Origin: Arthrobacter pascens
Lineage (GTDB): Bacteria; Actinomycetota; Actinomycetes; Actinomycetales; Micrococcaceae
NCBI RefSeq assembly: GCF_030816475.1
Contig: NZ_JAUSXF010000001.1
Span: 2,852,001 to 2,916,000 of the forward strand
Length of the DNA: 64,000 nucleotides
Direction: 5' to 3'
The translations under genes were made by a program, and so were the position numbers. The first letter of the stretch is position 1. Every line of letters starts with the position of its first letter. This document shows positions 50,288-60,464 of the stretch, piece after piece. The notes under the pieces were generated by a model. It did not search any database and was not told where the DNA came from. It saw nothing but the letters and a program-made list of their open reading frames with translations.

Positions 50288-51499
50288 TCAGCGCTCCCGA
50301 ACTCCTGCCCGCCACACAGCGTACGTGAGCGGCATCCCCGGACGGTAGGCGAGGTGGGTGGCCGATGGCGCATTCAGCATGTGCAGGTCCGCGCGATGGC
50401 CGACGGCGAGGGAGCCCACCGCCCGTTCGCCGTCGTCGTCGTGCCCGGTGTCCCGGTGCAGCGCCAGGGCACCGCCGTACGTCGCTGCCCGCACGGCCTC
50501 ATGGACGCTCAGCCGCATCTGCAGCACGGCCGTTGCCACGCAGAACGCCATCGAGCTTGTGTTCGAAGTGCCCGGGTTGCAGTTGGATGCCAGGGCCAGC
50601 TGCACGCCCGCGTCCAGGAGCCGGCGTCCCGGGGCAAGCGGCTGCCGGGTGGAGAGGTCGCACGCGGGAAGGCAGGTAGCCACGGTGCCGCGGGTTCCCG
50701 TGCCGGCTGCCGGATCCCAGCCGGACCAGGTGCCGGCCAGCGCCGCCACGTCGCCGTCGGACAGGTAGTTGACATGGTCGACGCTTGCCGCGCCGAACTC
50801 CACGGCGAGCCGCACCCCCGGGCCTTCGCCCAGCTGGTTGCCGTGGACGCGCAGTCCCAGCCCGGCGTCGCGGCAGGCCTGCAGGACCCGGCGGGACTGC
50901 GCCTCGCTGAAGGCGCCTTCCTCGCAGAACACGTCCGCCCAGCTGGCATAGGGGCGGACGGCGTCCAGCATGGGCCCGCAGACCTCTTCCGTGTAGGCGT
51001 CGGCATCCGAGCCGGCAGGGACCAGGTGCGCTCCGAGGTAGGTCACCTCATCGGCAATGGTGGATGCGATCCGGGCGCTCCGGGCCTCGTGCTCGGCATC
51101 CAGTCCGTACCCGGTTTTTGTTTCGATGTAGGTGGTGCCTTGGGATAAAGCCTCGGCCACCCTGCCAATGGCCAGCCTGGTGAGATCGAAATCCGAGGTG
51201 CGGCGGGTGGCGTCCATGGTCACGGCGATGCCTCCCGCCGAGTACGACTCGCCGGCCATGCGGGCCTCGAACTCGGCGGTCCGGTCTCCGGCGAAGACCA
51301 GGTGCGTGTGCGAATCCACCCAGCCGGGCAGCACTGCGCGGCCGCCTGCGTCCACGGCGTCATCGGCCGCGGGGGCGCTTCCGGCCGCCCCGATCCAGGC
51401 TATCCGTTCACCGTCAATCACCACCGCGGCGTCCCTCAGGACCCGCTGTTCCAGGTCCTGGGTCATCAGCTCGGCAATATTGGTGATCAGGGTGCTCAT
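50288..51499 (-). CDS. hutI: Imidazolonepropionase
   Basis: Third enzyme of histidine degradation (4-imidazolone-5-propanoate to formiminoglutamate). 403 aa, amidohydrolase fold: PGWVDSHTHLVFAGDR (metal HxH), YIETKTGYGLDAEHE, GLRVHGNQLGEG, SVDHVNYLSDGD and LASNCNPGTS. Starts 11 nt after an FAD oxidase stop. No hutU/hutH in the window, so the pathway is split. Confidence 0.93.
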   Translation of the reverse strand: MSTLITNIAELMTQDLEQRVLRDAAVVIDGERIAWIGAAGSAPAADDAVDAGGRAVLPGWVDSHTHLVFAGDRTAEFEARMAGESYSAGGIAVTMDATRRTSDFDLTRLAIGRVAEALSQGTTYIETKTGYGLDAEHEARSARIASTIADEVTYLGAHLVPAGSDADAYTEEVCGPMLDAVRPYASWADVFCEEGAFSEAQSRRVLQACRDAGLGLRVHGNQLGEGPGVRLAVEFGAASVDHVNYLSDGDVAALAGTWSGWDPAAGTGTRGTVATCLPACDLSTRQPLAPGRRLLDAGVQLALASNCNPGTSNTSSMAFCVATAVLQMRLSVHEAVRAATYGGALALHRDTGHDDDGERAVGSLAVGHRADLHMLNAPSATHLAYRPGMPLTYAVWRAGVRER

Positions 51500-51510
51500 G
51501 AAACCATTCT

Positions 51511-52617
51511 TCAGCGCCGGATGGACCAGCGGGCGGCGGCGAGCGCCTGCTCTGTCCGGGATGCCGGACGGTGTCCCGGTTCCCGGGCCTGTCCCGCCAG
51601 GATCTGGGCGGCCGCCAGCTCGGCCATGGCCGCGGAGGTCTGGAAACCGTAGCCGCCCTGGCCGGCGAGCCAGTAGAACCCCGGAGCCTCGGCGTCGAAC
51701 CCTGCTACCGGGATGCCGTCCGCTGCCTCGGTTCGGAGTCCTGTCCACGCTCTCCGCACACCGCGGATGCCGAGGGTGGTCACCTGGTTGAGCCGTGCGA
51801 CCAGGCGTTCGACGTCGCCGGGCCTGGGCTTCGCGTCCTCCGGTCCGCTGGGTACCGCCTCCGACGGCGACACGAGGACGTCGGTGCCGTCACGGCGGAA
51901 ATAGAAGGAGTTATCCGCGGCAGCCACCATGGGGCAGTGTTCCGGCAGCGGATGTTCGACGCCGACAATAGCCGCCGTGCGCCGGTACGGCTGCAGTCCG
52001 AGCTTCTCCACCCCGCTGATCACCGCGAGCTCGTCTGCCCAGGCACCGGCGGCGTTGACCAGGACTCCGGCCTGGAACGCTTCCTGCCCTGCGCCGATCT
52101 CCCAGCCGGAGCCGAGCCGCTGGGCGGAGTGCACCCGGGCGCCCGTGATGATGTCCGCTCCGGCGGCCTCCGCCCGCTGCCGGTGGTCAGCCAGCAGCAG
52201 GGGTGTGTTGCAGGCAAAGGCCCCCGTGTCCAGGCCCGCCGCCGAGAATGATTCGGGGACCAGCGCCGGGCACAGTTCCAGTGCCTCGGCATGGGAGATG
52301 GGGCGCATGTGGCCGCTGGCTTCGGCCCTGACGCCGTCCTCACTACCGATGAGCATGAAGCTGCGCGGCGTCAGGACAGGCTCGGGCAGTTCCGCGTCCC
52401 GGGCGGACATTAGTTCCAGCGTGCGCACTGTCAGCTCCTGGACCACCGGAGGGCCGTAGCTGGGAATCAGGTTCCGGGCGGAGCGGGAGGACGTGTGGTA
52501 GGCCAGTTCCTGCTCCGCTTCCACCAGCGCCACATTGCAGCTGGGTGCGAGAGCCGATGCCAGGGACAGGCCGGCAATGCCGCCGCCCACAATCAGGACG
52601 TCGTAGTGTGCTGTCAT
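51511..52617 (-). CDS. FAD-dependent amino-acid oxidase (DauA/glycine oxidase-like)
   Basis: 368 aa DAO family. Rossmann VLIVGGGIAGLSLASAL (7-23) and C-terminal GFYWLAGQGGYGFQTSAAMAELAA. AYHTSSRSARNLIPSYGPPVVQELT resembles D-arginine dehydrogenase DauA. It probably oxidises a D-amino acid or glycine. Sits 70 nt after kbl and 11 nt before hutI on the same strand. Confidence 0.85.
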   Translation of the reverse strand: MTAHYDVLIVGGGIAGLSLASALAPSCNVALVEAEQELAYHTSSRSARNLIPSYGPPVVQELTVRTLELMSARDAELPEPVLTPRSFMLIGSEDGVRAEASGHMRPISHAEALELCPALVPESFSAAGLDTGAFACNTPLLLADHRQRAEAAGADIITGARVHSAQRLGSGWEIGAGQEAFQAGVLVNAAGAWADELAVISGVEKLGLQPYRRTAAIVGVEHPLPEHCPMVAAADNSFYFRRDGTDVLVSPSEAVPSGPEDAKPRPGDVERLVARLNQVTTLGIRGVRRAWTGLRTEAADGIPVAGFDAEAPGFYWLAGQGGYGFQTSAAMAELAAAQILAGQAREPGHRPASRTEQALAAARWSIRR

Positions 52618-52687
52618 GGCTCCATCCTTGCAGAGTCACCCGCTGGCAGTTGCCGTTCGGCTGCCGGTTACCTGTGCCGCGGCCGGG

Positions 52688-53896
52688 TCAGGCGGCCACT
52701 GCCGCGCGGCTGGCGACGAAGGCACCCACGCACGCTTCGACGTCGTCCGCCGAATGCGATGCCGAAAGCTGCACCCGGATGCGGGCGGCGCCGCGCGGGA
52801 CAACCGGAAAGCTGAAGGCGGTGACAAAGACGCCATGCTGCAGCATCCGGTCGGCGACCTTGGCGGCCAGCACGGCGTCACCGAACATCACCGGAACGAT
52901 AGCGTGTTCGCCGTCCAGGAGTTCGAACCCTTCCTCGGTCATCCGGCGCCGGAACAGCCCCGCATTTTCGAACAGCCGGCCGCGCAGCTCGCCGGAAGTT
53001 TCCACCAGGTCCAGTGCCTTGATGGTGGCCGCAACGATGGCCGGGGCCAGGGAGTTGGAGAACAGGTAGGGGCGGGCCTTCTGCCGGAGCATGGACACCA
53101 CTTCGCGGCGCCCGGATACGTAGCCGCCGGAGGCTCCGCCGAGCGCCTTGCCGAACGTTCCCGTGTAGATGTCCACGCGCCGTGATACGCCGGCATGTTC
53201 GGGTGTCCCCGCTCCGGTGGCGCCCATGAAGCCCACCGCGTGGGAATCGTCCACCATGACCAGGGCGTCGTGCTTTTCCGCAAGGTCGCAGATGGCTTCC
53301 AGCGGCGCCAGGTAGCCGTCCATGGAGAACACCCCGTCCGTCACGATGATCTTGCGCCGGGCAGGTGATTCCCCGGTGGACGCCTCAACGAGTTTCGCTT
53401 CGAGGTCTGCCATGTCCCGGTTGGCGTAGCGGTACCGCCGGGCCTTGCAGAGGCGGATGCCGTCAATGATGGACGCGTGGTTGAGCGCGTCGGAGATGAC
53501 CGCGTCTTCCGGTCCGAAGAGTGACTCGAACACCCCGCCGTTGGCGTCGAAGCAGCTGGAGAACAGGATGGTGTCCTCCGTGCCCAGGAATCTGGAGACC
53601 CTGGCCTCCAGTTCCAGGTGCAGGTCCTGGGTGCCGCAGATGAAGCGGACGCTCGCCATGCCGAAGCCCCGCTCGTCCATGGCGGACTTGGCGGTCGCGA
53701 TGATGTCCGGATGGTCGGCCAGGCCAAGGTAGTTGTTGGCGCAAAAGTTCAGGACGCTGGCGCCCGGCTGCCCGATCTGCCCTGCCGTGACGTGGCTGGA
53801 CTGCGGTGAATTGATGCTTCGTTCGGTTTTGAAGAGCCCGGCGGAGCGGATTTCTTCCAGCTCTGCTTGCAGCTGGTCCTTGATCGTCGTGTACAT
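52688..53896 (-). CDS. kbl: Glycine C-acetyltransferase (2-amino-3-ketobutyrate CoA ligase)
   Basis: PLP enzyme splitting 2-amino-3-oxobutyrate with CoA into glycine and acetyl-CoA. 402 aa, type II aminotransferase fold: [33 protein letters not shown] and the PLP lysine in [17 protein letters not shown]. Partner of tdh, 8 nt downstream. Confidence 0.95.
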   Translation of the reverse strand: MYTTIKDQLQAELEEIRSAGLFKTERSINSPQSSHVTAGQIGQPGASVLNFCANNYLGLADHPDIIATAKSAMDERGFGMASVRFICGTQDLHLELEARVSRFLGTEDTILFSSCFDANGGVFESLFGPEDAVISDALNHASIIDGIRLCKARRYRYANRDMADLEAKLVEASTGESPARRKIIVTDGVFSMDGYLAPLEAICDLAEKHDALVMVDDSHAVGFMGATGAGTPEHAGVSRRVDIYTGTFGKALGGASGGYVSGRREVVSMLRQKARPYLFSNSLAPAIVAATIKALDLVETSGELRGRLFENAGLFRRRMTEEGFELLDGEHAIVPVMFGDAVLAAKVADRMLQHGVFVTAFSFPVVPRGAARIRVQLSASHSADDVEACVGAFVASRAAVAA

Positions 53897-53904
53897 GGTG
53901 CTCC

Positions 53905-54951
53905 TTAGAATTCGGTCCAGTTGAGGACAACTTTGCCGCCCATGCCGGCACGGGCAATGTCAAAGCCTTTTTCCCACTCAACGGCAGGAAGCGTGTCTGT
54001 GACCACGGCCGAGACGGCCGCGTGCAGTGCGGGGTTGGAGGACAGCATGGCGCTCATGGCGTACCAGGTCTCGAACATCTCCCGGCCGTAGATGCCCTTC
54101 AGGGTCAGCATGTGGGTGACCACCTTGCCCCAGTCGATGGTGATCGGCTGGCTGGGCAGGCCGAGCATGGCGATGCGGCCGCCGTGGTTCATGTTGTCGA
54201 TCATCTCAGGCAAGGCCGTGGGGTGGCCGGACATTTCCATGCCGATGTCGAAGCCTTCCCGCATGCCGAGTTCCCGCTGCGCATCCCGGACCCGCGTAGT
54301 GGACACGTCAATGGCAAGGTCCACGCCGAGCTGGCGGGCCAGTTCCAGGCGGGGCTTGGATACATCGGTAATGGCGATCTTGCGGGCACCGGCATGCCGG
54401 GCTACGGCGATGGCCATGAGGCCGATGGGCCCCGCGCCGGTGATCAGGACGTCCTCGCCCACCAGCGGGAAGCTCAGGGCGGTGTGGACAGCGTTGCCGA
54501 AAGGATCGAAGATGGCACCCAGTTCCGGCGTGACCGAGGGATCGTGGTGGACCCAGACGTTGGTTTCGGGGATCACGACGAACTCGGCGAAGGCGCCGTC
54601 GCGCTGCACGCCCACGCTGACGGTGTGGATGCACATCTGCCTCCGGCCGGCGCGGCAGTTGCGGCAGATGCCGCAGACAACGTGTCCCTCGCCCGAGACC
54701 CTGTCACCCACCTTCACGTCGCGGACGCCGGTGCCTGTTTCCACCACTTCGCCGTAAAACTCGTGGCCGGGGATGAGCGGCGCCTCGATGATGCCCTGCG
54801 CCCAGGCGTCCCACGACTGGATGTGGAGGTCGGTGCCGCAGATGCCTGTTGTCATGACACGGATCTTGACCTCGTCCGGGCCTGCCTGGGGCTCCGGCCG
54901 GTCCACCAGTTCGAATCCGGCCTGCGGACCGGCCTTATATAGAGCCTTCAT
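53905..54951 (-). CDS. tdh: L-threonine 3-dehydrogenase
   Basis: Zn/NAD enzyme oxidising threonine to 2-amino-3-oxobutyrate. 348 aa from the ATG at 54951 with AGGAAGC; a longer frame to 55062 is unlikely. [20 protein letters not shown] (Cys-Thr), [10 protein letters not shown], the four-Cys zinc [19 protein letters not shown] and the NAD fold [22 protein letters not shown]. With kbl it forms the threonine-to-glycine pathway. Confidence 0.95.
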   Translation of the reverse strand: MKALYKAGPQAGFELVDRPEPQAGPDEVKIRVMTTGICGTDLHIQSWDAWAQGIIEAPLIPGHEFYGEVVETGTGVRDVKVGDRVSGEGHVVCGICRNCRAGRRQMCIHTVSVGVQRDGAFAEFVVIPETNVWVHHDPSVTPELGAIFDPFGNAVHTALSFPLVGEDVLITGAGPIGLMAIAVARHAGARKIAITDVSKPRLELARQLGVDLAIDVSTTRVRDAQRELGMREGFDIGMEMSGHPTALPEMIDNMNHGGRIAMLGLPSQPITIDWGKVVTHMLTLKGIYGREMFETWYAMSAMLSSNPALHAAVSAVVTDTLPAVEWEKGFDIARAGMGGKVVLNWTEF

Positions 54952-55084
54952 CGGCTTCCTCACTCTAGAAACGCTGAACCTTCGGCATGTGCTGCCCGTC
55001 CCATTACAGCGAGTAAGACGCGTTAGCACAACATCAATCTTCTCAATCGACGATGTAGGCAAAGCTAAATAGTAGAGTGGCCTG

Positions 55085-55996
55085 ATGGAAATTCATCAGC
55101 TGGAGATTCTCCGCGAACTCGGGGCCCTGGGGAGCGTCAAGGCCGTGGCGGAAACGCTCATAGTCACCCCTTCTGCCGTTTCCCAGCAGCTGGCCCTGCT
55201 GCAGCGGAGCGTCGATGTCCCGCTGACCCGCAAGGAGGGCCGGAACCTGGTACTCACCGAAGCCGGGCAGGTACTCGCCGACGCAGGCGCCGCCGTCGTC
55301 AGCGCCATGGCCGACGCGAGGACAGCGATCGGCGCGTACCACGGTTCTCCGGCCGGCCCCGTGACGGTCAGCGGCTTCCACAGTGCCGGGCAGGCGCTCT
55401 TTGCACCCCTCGCCAGGATGCTCGACGCCCCCGGCCAGCCGCGGCTCCAACTGTCTGACGAGGACGTAGCCCAGCAGGACTTCCCCGCGCTCACCGCCCG
55501 GTACGATCTGGTCTTGGCGCACCGCATGGACCACAGCCCGCGCTGGCCGGAGGAAAGGGTCGCCGTGATCCCCCTGGCCCACGAGCCGCTGGACGTCGCA
55601 CTGCCGGCCGGACACCGGCTGGCCGGCCAGGCCGCGGTGACGGCTGACGACGTCGTCGGTGAACCCTGGGTGACCAGCCACACCGGCTACTCTCCCTCGG
55701 ACGTGCTGTCCGCCGTCGCGGCCGTCTCCAGCAAGGAAGTGAATATTGTCCACAGGATCAACGACTACTCCACCGTTGCCGCTTTGGTGGCGGCCGGGGG
55801 CGTGGTGGGCCTGCTCCCGCGCCATACGGCCAGGCCGGTTTTGAATCCGGACATCGTGCTGAGGCCCCTGGAAGGCATCAGCACCCGGCGGCGGATCGAC
55901 ATCCTGGCACGCCCGGAGAACCTGAAGCGCCAGTCCGTCATGATCGTCTGCGAGGCGCTGCAGGCCATCATGACCGGGCTCGTGCAGGGCAGTTGA
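55085..55996 (+). CDS. LysR family transcriptional regulator
   Basis: 303 aa. N-terminal winged HTH ([35 protein letters not shown]) and LysR effector domain ([19 protein letters not shown]). Divergent from tdh, the classical arrangement for controlling it; effector unknown, perhaps threonine or glycine. TAGAGT at 55073-55078 suggests a leaderless start. Confidence 0.92.
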   Translation: MEIHQLEILRELGALGSVKAVAETLIVTPSAVSQQLALLQRSVDVPLTRKEGRNLVLTEAGQVLADAGAAVVSAMADARTAIGAYHGSPAGPVTVSGFHSAGQALFAPLARMLDAPGQPRLQLSDEDVAQQDFPALTARYDLVLAHRMDHSPRWPEERVAVIPLAHEPLDVALPAGHRLAGQAAVTADDVVGEPWVTSHTGYSPSDVLSAVAAVSSKEVNIVHRINDYSTVAALVAAGGVVGLLPRHTARPVLNPDIVLRPLEGISTRRRIDILARPENLKRQSVMIVCEALQAIMTGLVQGS

Positions 55997-56007
55997 ACGC
56001 CGCAGCA

Positions 56008-56073
56008 CCCAAGTAGGTAGCAGCAGGTGTCGTTATGGACGCTCAAAACGACACCTGCTGCTACCTAGTTGGG
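56008..56073. repeat. Long palindromic element, copy A
   Basis: 27-nt arms (56008-56034 and 56047-56073) match at 26 positions around the 12-nt loop ATGGACGCTCAA. Ends CCCAAGT...AGTTGGG. Related to copy B at 56827-56890. Confidence 0.85.
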
Positions 56074-56100
56074 AAATAGGGACCCGGTTCTGTTGTTCGT

Positions 56101-56715
56101 TCAGCCGTTGTTGGGCTTCCCCGGCGCTTGGCCGTGGCCCCTGCCGTGGCCCGGGCCCTTGCCCAGTCCCAGGCCGTTGCCGTGTCCCGCCATGGCGCCT
56201 TCCACCAGCCGGCGCGCTGTGACGTCGCTGCCGTTCTTGACGCCGGAAATGCTGACAGTGTTACCGGCAGCGATGTCCTTGATGGTGGCCTCTGAAGGCT
56301 TCAGCCGCTTTCCGTCGTCGCCCTTTGCCGGGCTGCCGTCAGCAGCCGGTGCGGGGACCTTGACGATCCTGGTTTCGGCGTTGACGGCGTACGTCTGGGT
56401 GAAGCCGTCCTCGCTCTTGACCGTGACAGAGGACTCACTCACCGCGTCAACGGTTCCCCGCTGATTCACCACCGTTTCAAATGTGCCGTCGCTCTTCTTC
56501 ACGACGCTCTCGCCGTGCAGGTGCTGCGGGCGCTGCGCTTTGGCGGCTTTGGCTTTGTCCTGCCCGTTGGCCTTTCCTGAGGCGGAGTTCGACGGCGAAG
56601 GAGAGGGCACGTCTGTGGCCGACCAGGCTATGGCCACCCCCGTCCCTGTCAGTGCCAGTGCCACCGCCCCGGCCAGCAGTGCTTTGCGGATTCTCAGCGG
56701 CTCTCGGACTGACAT
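56101..56715 (-). CDS. DUF5666-like envelope protein
   Basis: 204 aa. An N-terminal helix (RKALLAGAVALALTGTGVAIAWSA) and Ser/Lys linker precede a small beta domain of DUF5666 type: NQRGTVDAVSESSVTVKSEDG, AVNAETRIVKV and GNTVSISGVKNGSDVTARRLVEG. Gly/His/Lys-rich tail with HGNGLGLGKGPGHGRGHGQ. Start 56715 has GAGAGGGA. Both sides carry related palindromes. Confidence 0.78.
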   Translation of the reverse strand: MSVREPLRIRKALLAGAVALALTGTGVAIAWSATDVPSPSPSNSASGKANGQDKAKAAKAQRPQHLHGESVVKKSDGTFETVVNQRGTVDAVSESSVTVKSEDGFTQTYAVNAETRIVKVPAPAADGSPAKGDDGKRLKPSEATIKDIAAGNTVSISGVKNGSDVTARRLVEGAMAGHGNGLGLGKGPGHGRGHGQAPGKPNNG

Positions 56716-56826
56716 GGCGATCCCTCTCGCGGTGCAGGGCACCTGCGCCCTGGGAATTTCAGTCTACGGCCGGGAGTACAGTCCTGAACACGAGTACTTT
56801 GCGGGGGCTGACGTGAGTACTTAAAG

Positions 56827-56890
56827 CCAAGTGGGTCACAGTTAATGTCGTTATGAGGGCTCAAAACGACACTAACTGCGACCCAGTTGG
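56827..56890. repeat. Long palindromic element, copy B
   Basis: 26-nt arms (56827-56852 and 56865-56890) match at 23 positions around the loop ATGAGGGCTCAA. Ends CCAAGT...AGTTGG. Shares TGTCGTTATG, GCTCAAAACGACA and both ends with copy A. Confidence 0.85.
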
Positions 56891-56903
56891 GTTAAAAAGG
56901 TAC

Positions 56904-58409
56904 TCAGGCGTTGACGCCCAGCTTTTCCAGTATCAGTTCCTTGACACGTCCCGCGTCGGCCTGCCCGCGGGTTGCCTTCATCACGCCTCCCACGATGGCC
57001 CCGATGGCCTGGAGCTTCCCGTTGCGGATCTTGTCCGCGATGTCAGGCTGCGCGGCGAGGGCGGCGTCGATGGCTTCCAGCAAGGGCCCATCGTCCGAGA
57101 CCACGGCAAGCCCGCGCTTGTCCACGATCTCCGACGGGGTGCCCTCGCCGGCGAGCACGCCGTCGAGCACCTCGGTGGCCATCTTGTTGTTGATCTTGCC
57201 GTCCTCCACCAGCTTGGCCAGCTCAACGATCGTGGCGGGCTGGACGCCCAGCTGGCCGGGATCGACGTCGGCGTTTTTGGCCCGGCCCACTATCTCGCCC
57301 ATCCACCACTTGCGTGCCACGGAAGCGGAAGCACCGGCGGCGATGGTCTCCTCGATCTCGACCAGGACGCCGGCGTTGACCACGTCGCGGAATTCCAGGT
57401 CGGAGTAACCCCAGTCCGCCTGCAGCCGCTTGCGCCGGGCAGCGGGCGGCTCGGGCAAGGTGGCACGCAGTTCCTCGACCCATTCACGCGAGGCAACCAC
57501 CGGAACAAGGTCAGGCTCCGGGAAGTAGCGGTAGTCATCGGCGTCGGACTTGGGGCGTCCCGAGGTGGTGGTGCGGGTGTCCTCATGCCAGTGGCGGGTC
57601 TCCTGGACCACGGGGATGCCGGAGTCCAGGACGGCGGCGTGCCGCTGGATTTCGTACCGGACGGCGTGTTCGACGGCGCGGAGCGAGTTGACGTTCTTGG
57701 TCTCCGAGCGGATGCCGAACCGTTCGCGGCCGTGCGGGCGCAGCGAGACGTTCGCGTCGCAGCGCACGTTGCCGCGTTCCATCCTCGCGTCGGAGACGCC
57801 CAGGTTCTTGACGATCTCGCGCACGGCGGCCACGTAGGCCTTGGCGAGTTCGGGGGCCCTGGAACCGGCTCCCTCGATCGGCTTCGTGACGATTTCCACG
57901 AGCGGGACGCCGGCACGGTTGTAGTCCACCAGCGAGAAATCGGCGCCCTGGATCCGGCCGGTCGCGCCGCCCATGTGGGTCAGCTTGCCGGCGTCCTCCT
58001 CCATGTGGGCGCGTTCGATTTCCACCCGGAAGACTGTCCCGTCCGAGAGTTCGACGTCCAGGTAGCCGTCGTACGCAATGGGTTCGTCGTACTGGGAGGT
58101 CTGGAAGTTCTTCGGGGTGTCCGGGTAGAAGTAGTTCTTCCGGGCGAAGCGGCAGGCCTCGGCGATCTTGCAGTTCAGTGCCAGGCCGATCTTGATCGAG
58201 GATTCCACTGCGGTCTTGTTCAGCACGGGCAGGACGCCGGGCATGCCCAGGTCCACCTCGTTGACGTTGGTGTTGGGCTCATCACCGAAGACGTTGGGCG
58301 CGGAGGAGAACATCTTGCTCTTGGTGTTGAGCTCCACGTGGACCTCGAACCCCAGCACGGGATCGTACTTCTCCATGGCCTCTTCAAAGGTCAGGATTGC
58401 ATCAGTCAT
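56904..58409 (-). CDS. gatB: Asp-tRNA(Asn)/Glu-tRNA(Gln) amidotransferase subunit B
   Basis: 501 aa. Transamidosome subunit with tRNA recognition. [51 protein letters not shown] and [10 protein letters not shown] are conserved; the C-terminal YqeY-like tail ends [13 protein letters not shown]. Overlaps gatA (TGATG). Confidence 0.96.
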   Translation of the reverse strand: MTDAILTFEEAMEKYDPVLGFEVHVELNTKSKMFSSAPNVFGDEPNTNVNEVDLGMPGVLPVLNKTAVESSIKIGLALNCKIAEACRFARKNYFYPDTPKNFQTSQYDEPIAYDGYLDVELSDGTVFRVEIERAHMEEDAGKLTHMGGATGRIQGADFSLVDYNRAGVPLVEIVTKPIEGAGSRAPELAKAYVAAVREIVKNLGVSDARMERGNVRCDANVSLRPHGRERFGIRSETKNVNSLRAVEHAVRYEIQRHAAVLDSGIPVVQETRHWHEDTRTTTSGRPKSDADDYRYFPEPDLVPVVASREWVEELRATLPEPPAARRKRLQADWGYSDLEFRDVVNAGVLVEIEETIAAGASASVARKWWMGEIVGRAKNADVDPGQLGVQPATIVELAKLVEDGKINNKMATEVLDGVLAGEGTPSEIVDKRGLAVVSDDGPLLEAIDAALAAQPDIADKIRNGKLQAIGAIVGGVMKATRGQADAGRVKELILEKLGVNA

Positions 58410-60016
58410 CAGTGTGAACCTCCGTGGGCCGGGACGGCGCCAGCCGTGGAAACAGTAAGGTCGGGGGCCGTCAGTGAGTGGGCCGTGAGAGAGGGCGCAC
58501 GGTCCAGGAGCGGCCCGCCCCACTTCGCTTCAAGCAGGGATTCCAGGACAGCACCCACCCGGTACAGGCGGGCATCCTCACGGGCCGGGGCGAGCAGCTG
58601 GATGCCGACCGGCAGCCCGTCCTCGTCGGCCAGTCCGCCCGGCAGTGACAGCCCGGGGACGCCGGCAAGGTTGGCAGGGATGGTGGCGACGTCGTTGAGG
58701 TACATCGCCAGGGGGTCATCCAGCTTCTCCCCCAGCTTGAAGGCCGTGGTGGGGGCCGTGGGCGAGATCAGGACGTCGGCCACCGTGAAGGCGGCGTCGA
58801 AGTCGCGCTGCACCAGGGTGCGCACCTTCTGGGCAGAGCCATAGTAGGCGTCGTAGTAGCCGGCGCTCAGGGCGTAGGTGCCCAGGATGATGCGGCGCTT
58901 GACCTCGTCGCCGAATCCGGCGGCCCGGGTGGCCCCCATGACCCGTTCGATGGTCATGGGCCCGTCCTCGGGCAGGACACGCAGGCCGTACCGGACGCCG
59001 TCGAACTTGGCCAGGTTGGAGGAGGCCTCCGACGGCATGATCAGGTAGTAGGCGCCCAGGGCGTACTGGAAGTTGGGGCAGGAGACCTCAACAATCTCTG
59101 CGCCCGCCTCCTTGAGCAGCTCCAGGGAGTCGTTGAAGCGGTTTTCGACGCCGGCCTGGTAGCCCTCGCCGTGCAATTCCTTGATGATGCCGATCCGCAT
59201 GCCCTCGACATTTCCGATCCTGGCTGCCGCGACGAGGTCCTCCAGGGGGTCGGGCAGGGAGGTGGAGTCGAAGGGGTCGTGCCCGCCGATGACCTGGTGC
59301 AGGAGCGCCGAGTCCAGGACTGTCCGTGTGACCGGTCCGATCTGGTCCAGCGAGGAGGCCATGGCGATGGCTCCATAGCGGGACACGCTGCCGTACGTGG
59401 GCTTCACGCCCACGGTGCCGGTAACAGCACCGGGCTGGCGGATGGAGCCGCCGGTGTCCGTGCCGAGGGCCAGCGGAGCTTCGAAGGCGGCGACGGCGGC
59501 TGCCGAACCGCCACCGGAGCCGCCGGGGATCCGGTCCAGGTCCCAGGGGTTCCTGGTGGGACCGTAGGCTGAGTGCTCGGTGGAGGAGCCCATGGCGAAT
59601 TCGTCCAGGTTGGTCTTGCCCAGGATGGGCATCTTGGCGTCGCGCAGCCGCTTGACCACGGTGGCGTCATAGGGACTGTGCCAGCCCTCGAGGATCTTGG
59701 AACCGGCCGTGGTGGGCTGGCCGATGGTGACGATGAGGTCCTTGACCGCGATCGGAACGCCCGCCAGCTCGTGGAGCTCCTCGGCAGCGGCGCCGCCGGC
59801 AGCGCGGATGGCGTCAACCTCGGCCGCGACAGCGAGCGCTTCCTCCGCGTTGACGTGCAGGAACGCGTGGACGCCGCGGTCACCGCCGTCGACCTCTGCG
59901 ATCCGGTCAAGGTGCGCCTGCACCACCTCGACGGAGGTGATTTCGCGGGCTGCGAGCTTCCGGGCCAGCTGGGCTGCGGACAGGCGGATGAGCTGGTTGC
60001 TGTTGGTTTCAGTCAT
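58409..60016 (-). CDS. gatA: Asp/Glu-tRNA amidotransferase subunit A
   Basis: 535 aa. Amidase-signature triad: Lys in [12 protein letters not shown], cis-Ser in [14 protein letters not shown] and Ser in [12 protein letters not shown]. Releases ammonia from Gln for amidation by GatB. Middle gene of gatC-gatA-gatB. Confidence 0.96.
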   Translation of the reverse strand: MTETNSNQLIRLSAAQLARKLAAREITSVEVVQAHLDRIAEVDGGDRGVHAFLHVNAEEALAVAAEVDAIRAAGGAAAEELHELAGVPIAVKDLIVTIGQPTTAGSKILEGWHSPYDATVVKRLRDAKMPILGKTNLDEFAMGSSTEHSAYGPTRNPWDLDRIPGGSGGGSAAAVAAFEAPLALGTDTGGSIRQPGAVTGTVGVKPTYGSVSRYGAIAMASSLDQIGPVTRTVLDSALLHQVIGGHDPFDSTSLPDPLEDLVAAARIGNVEGMRIGIIKELHGEGYQAGVENRFNDSLELLKEAGAEIVEVSCPNFQYALGAYYLIMPSEASSNLAKFDGVRYGLRVLPEDGPMTIERVMGATRAAGFGDEVKRRIILGTYALSAGYYDAYYGSAQKVRTLVQRDFDAAFTVADVLISPTAPTTAFKLGEKLDDPLAMYLNDVATIPANLAGVPGLSLPGGLADEDGLPVGIQLLAPAREDARLYRVGAVLESLLEAKWGGPLLDRAPSLTAHSLTAPDLTVSTAGAVPAHGGSH

Positions 60017-60022
60017 CGTGTC

Positions 60023-60319
60023 TTATTCCTCATCCAGGATTGCCGGGACCTTGAAACGGTTCTCAACAGAATCGGGAGCTCCCGAGAGCGCCTGTTCAGC
60101 GGTGAACGTGTGGCCCACGACGTCCTCGCGGAACACGTTGCTCAGCGGAATCGGGTGGGAGGTTGCCGGGACGTCGTCACCGGCGGCTTCACTCACTGAT
60201 TTGACCGAATCAACGATGACGGCCAGTTCGCCGGCCATCCTGTCCAGCTCTTCAGCATTCATCTCGATGTGAGCGAGCCGCGCGAGGTGCGCGACGTCGT
60301 CACGGTTGATCGCAGCCAT
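60023..60319 (-). CDS. gatC: Asp/Glu-tRNA amidotransferase subunit C
   Basis: 98 aa from the ATG at 60319 with AGGGGAGA. VAHLARLAHIEMNAEELDRMAGELAVIVDSV and PLSNVFREDVVG with RFKVPAILDEE end. Wraps the GatA-GatB pair. First gene of the operon, 6 nt before gatA. Confidence 0.95.
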   Translation of the reverse strand: MAAINRDDVAHLARLAHIEMNAEELDRMAGELAVIVDSVKSVSEAAGDDVPATSHPIPLSNVFREDVVGHTFTAEQALSGAPDSVENRFKVPAILDEE

Positions 60320-60375
60320 GGATCTCCCCTGCAAGTTCGAATTGTTTTCCGAACCAGTCTAGTGGGGAAACGTCG

Positions 60376-60415
60376 GTGCCCGTCTGACGACCCCCAGCGG
60401 GCGTCAGACGGGCAC
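60376..60415 (-). terminator. Hairpin downstream of the citrate transporter
   Basis: 14-bp perfect stem GTGCCCGTCTGACG/CGTCAGACGGGCAC, 12-nt loop, 49 nt past the transporter stop on the minus strand. U-run weak. Confidence 0.65.
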
Positions 60416-60464
60416 GTCGGTGCCGTGGTCCCGGCCACGAGGGCCGGCCACAGGCAGCTCAAGA

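Noticed and set aside
56853..58844. 663-codon plus-strand open frame
   Set aside because: Antisense to gatB and gatA, which are certain; GC-rich antisense frames stay open by chance.
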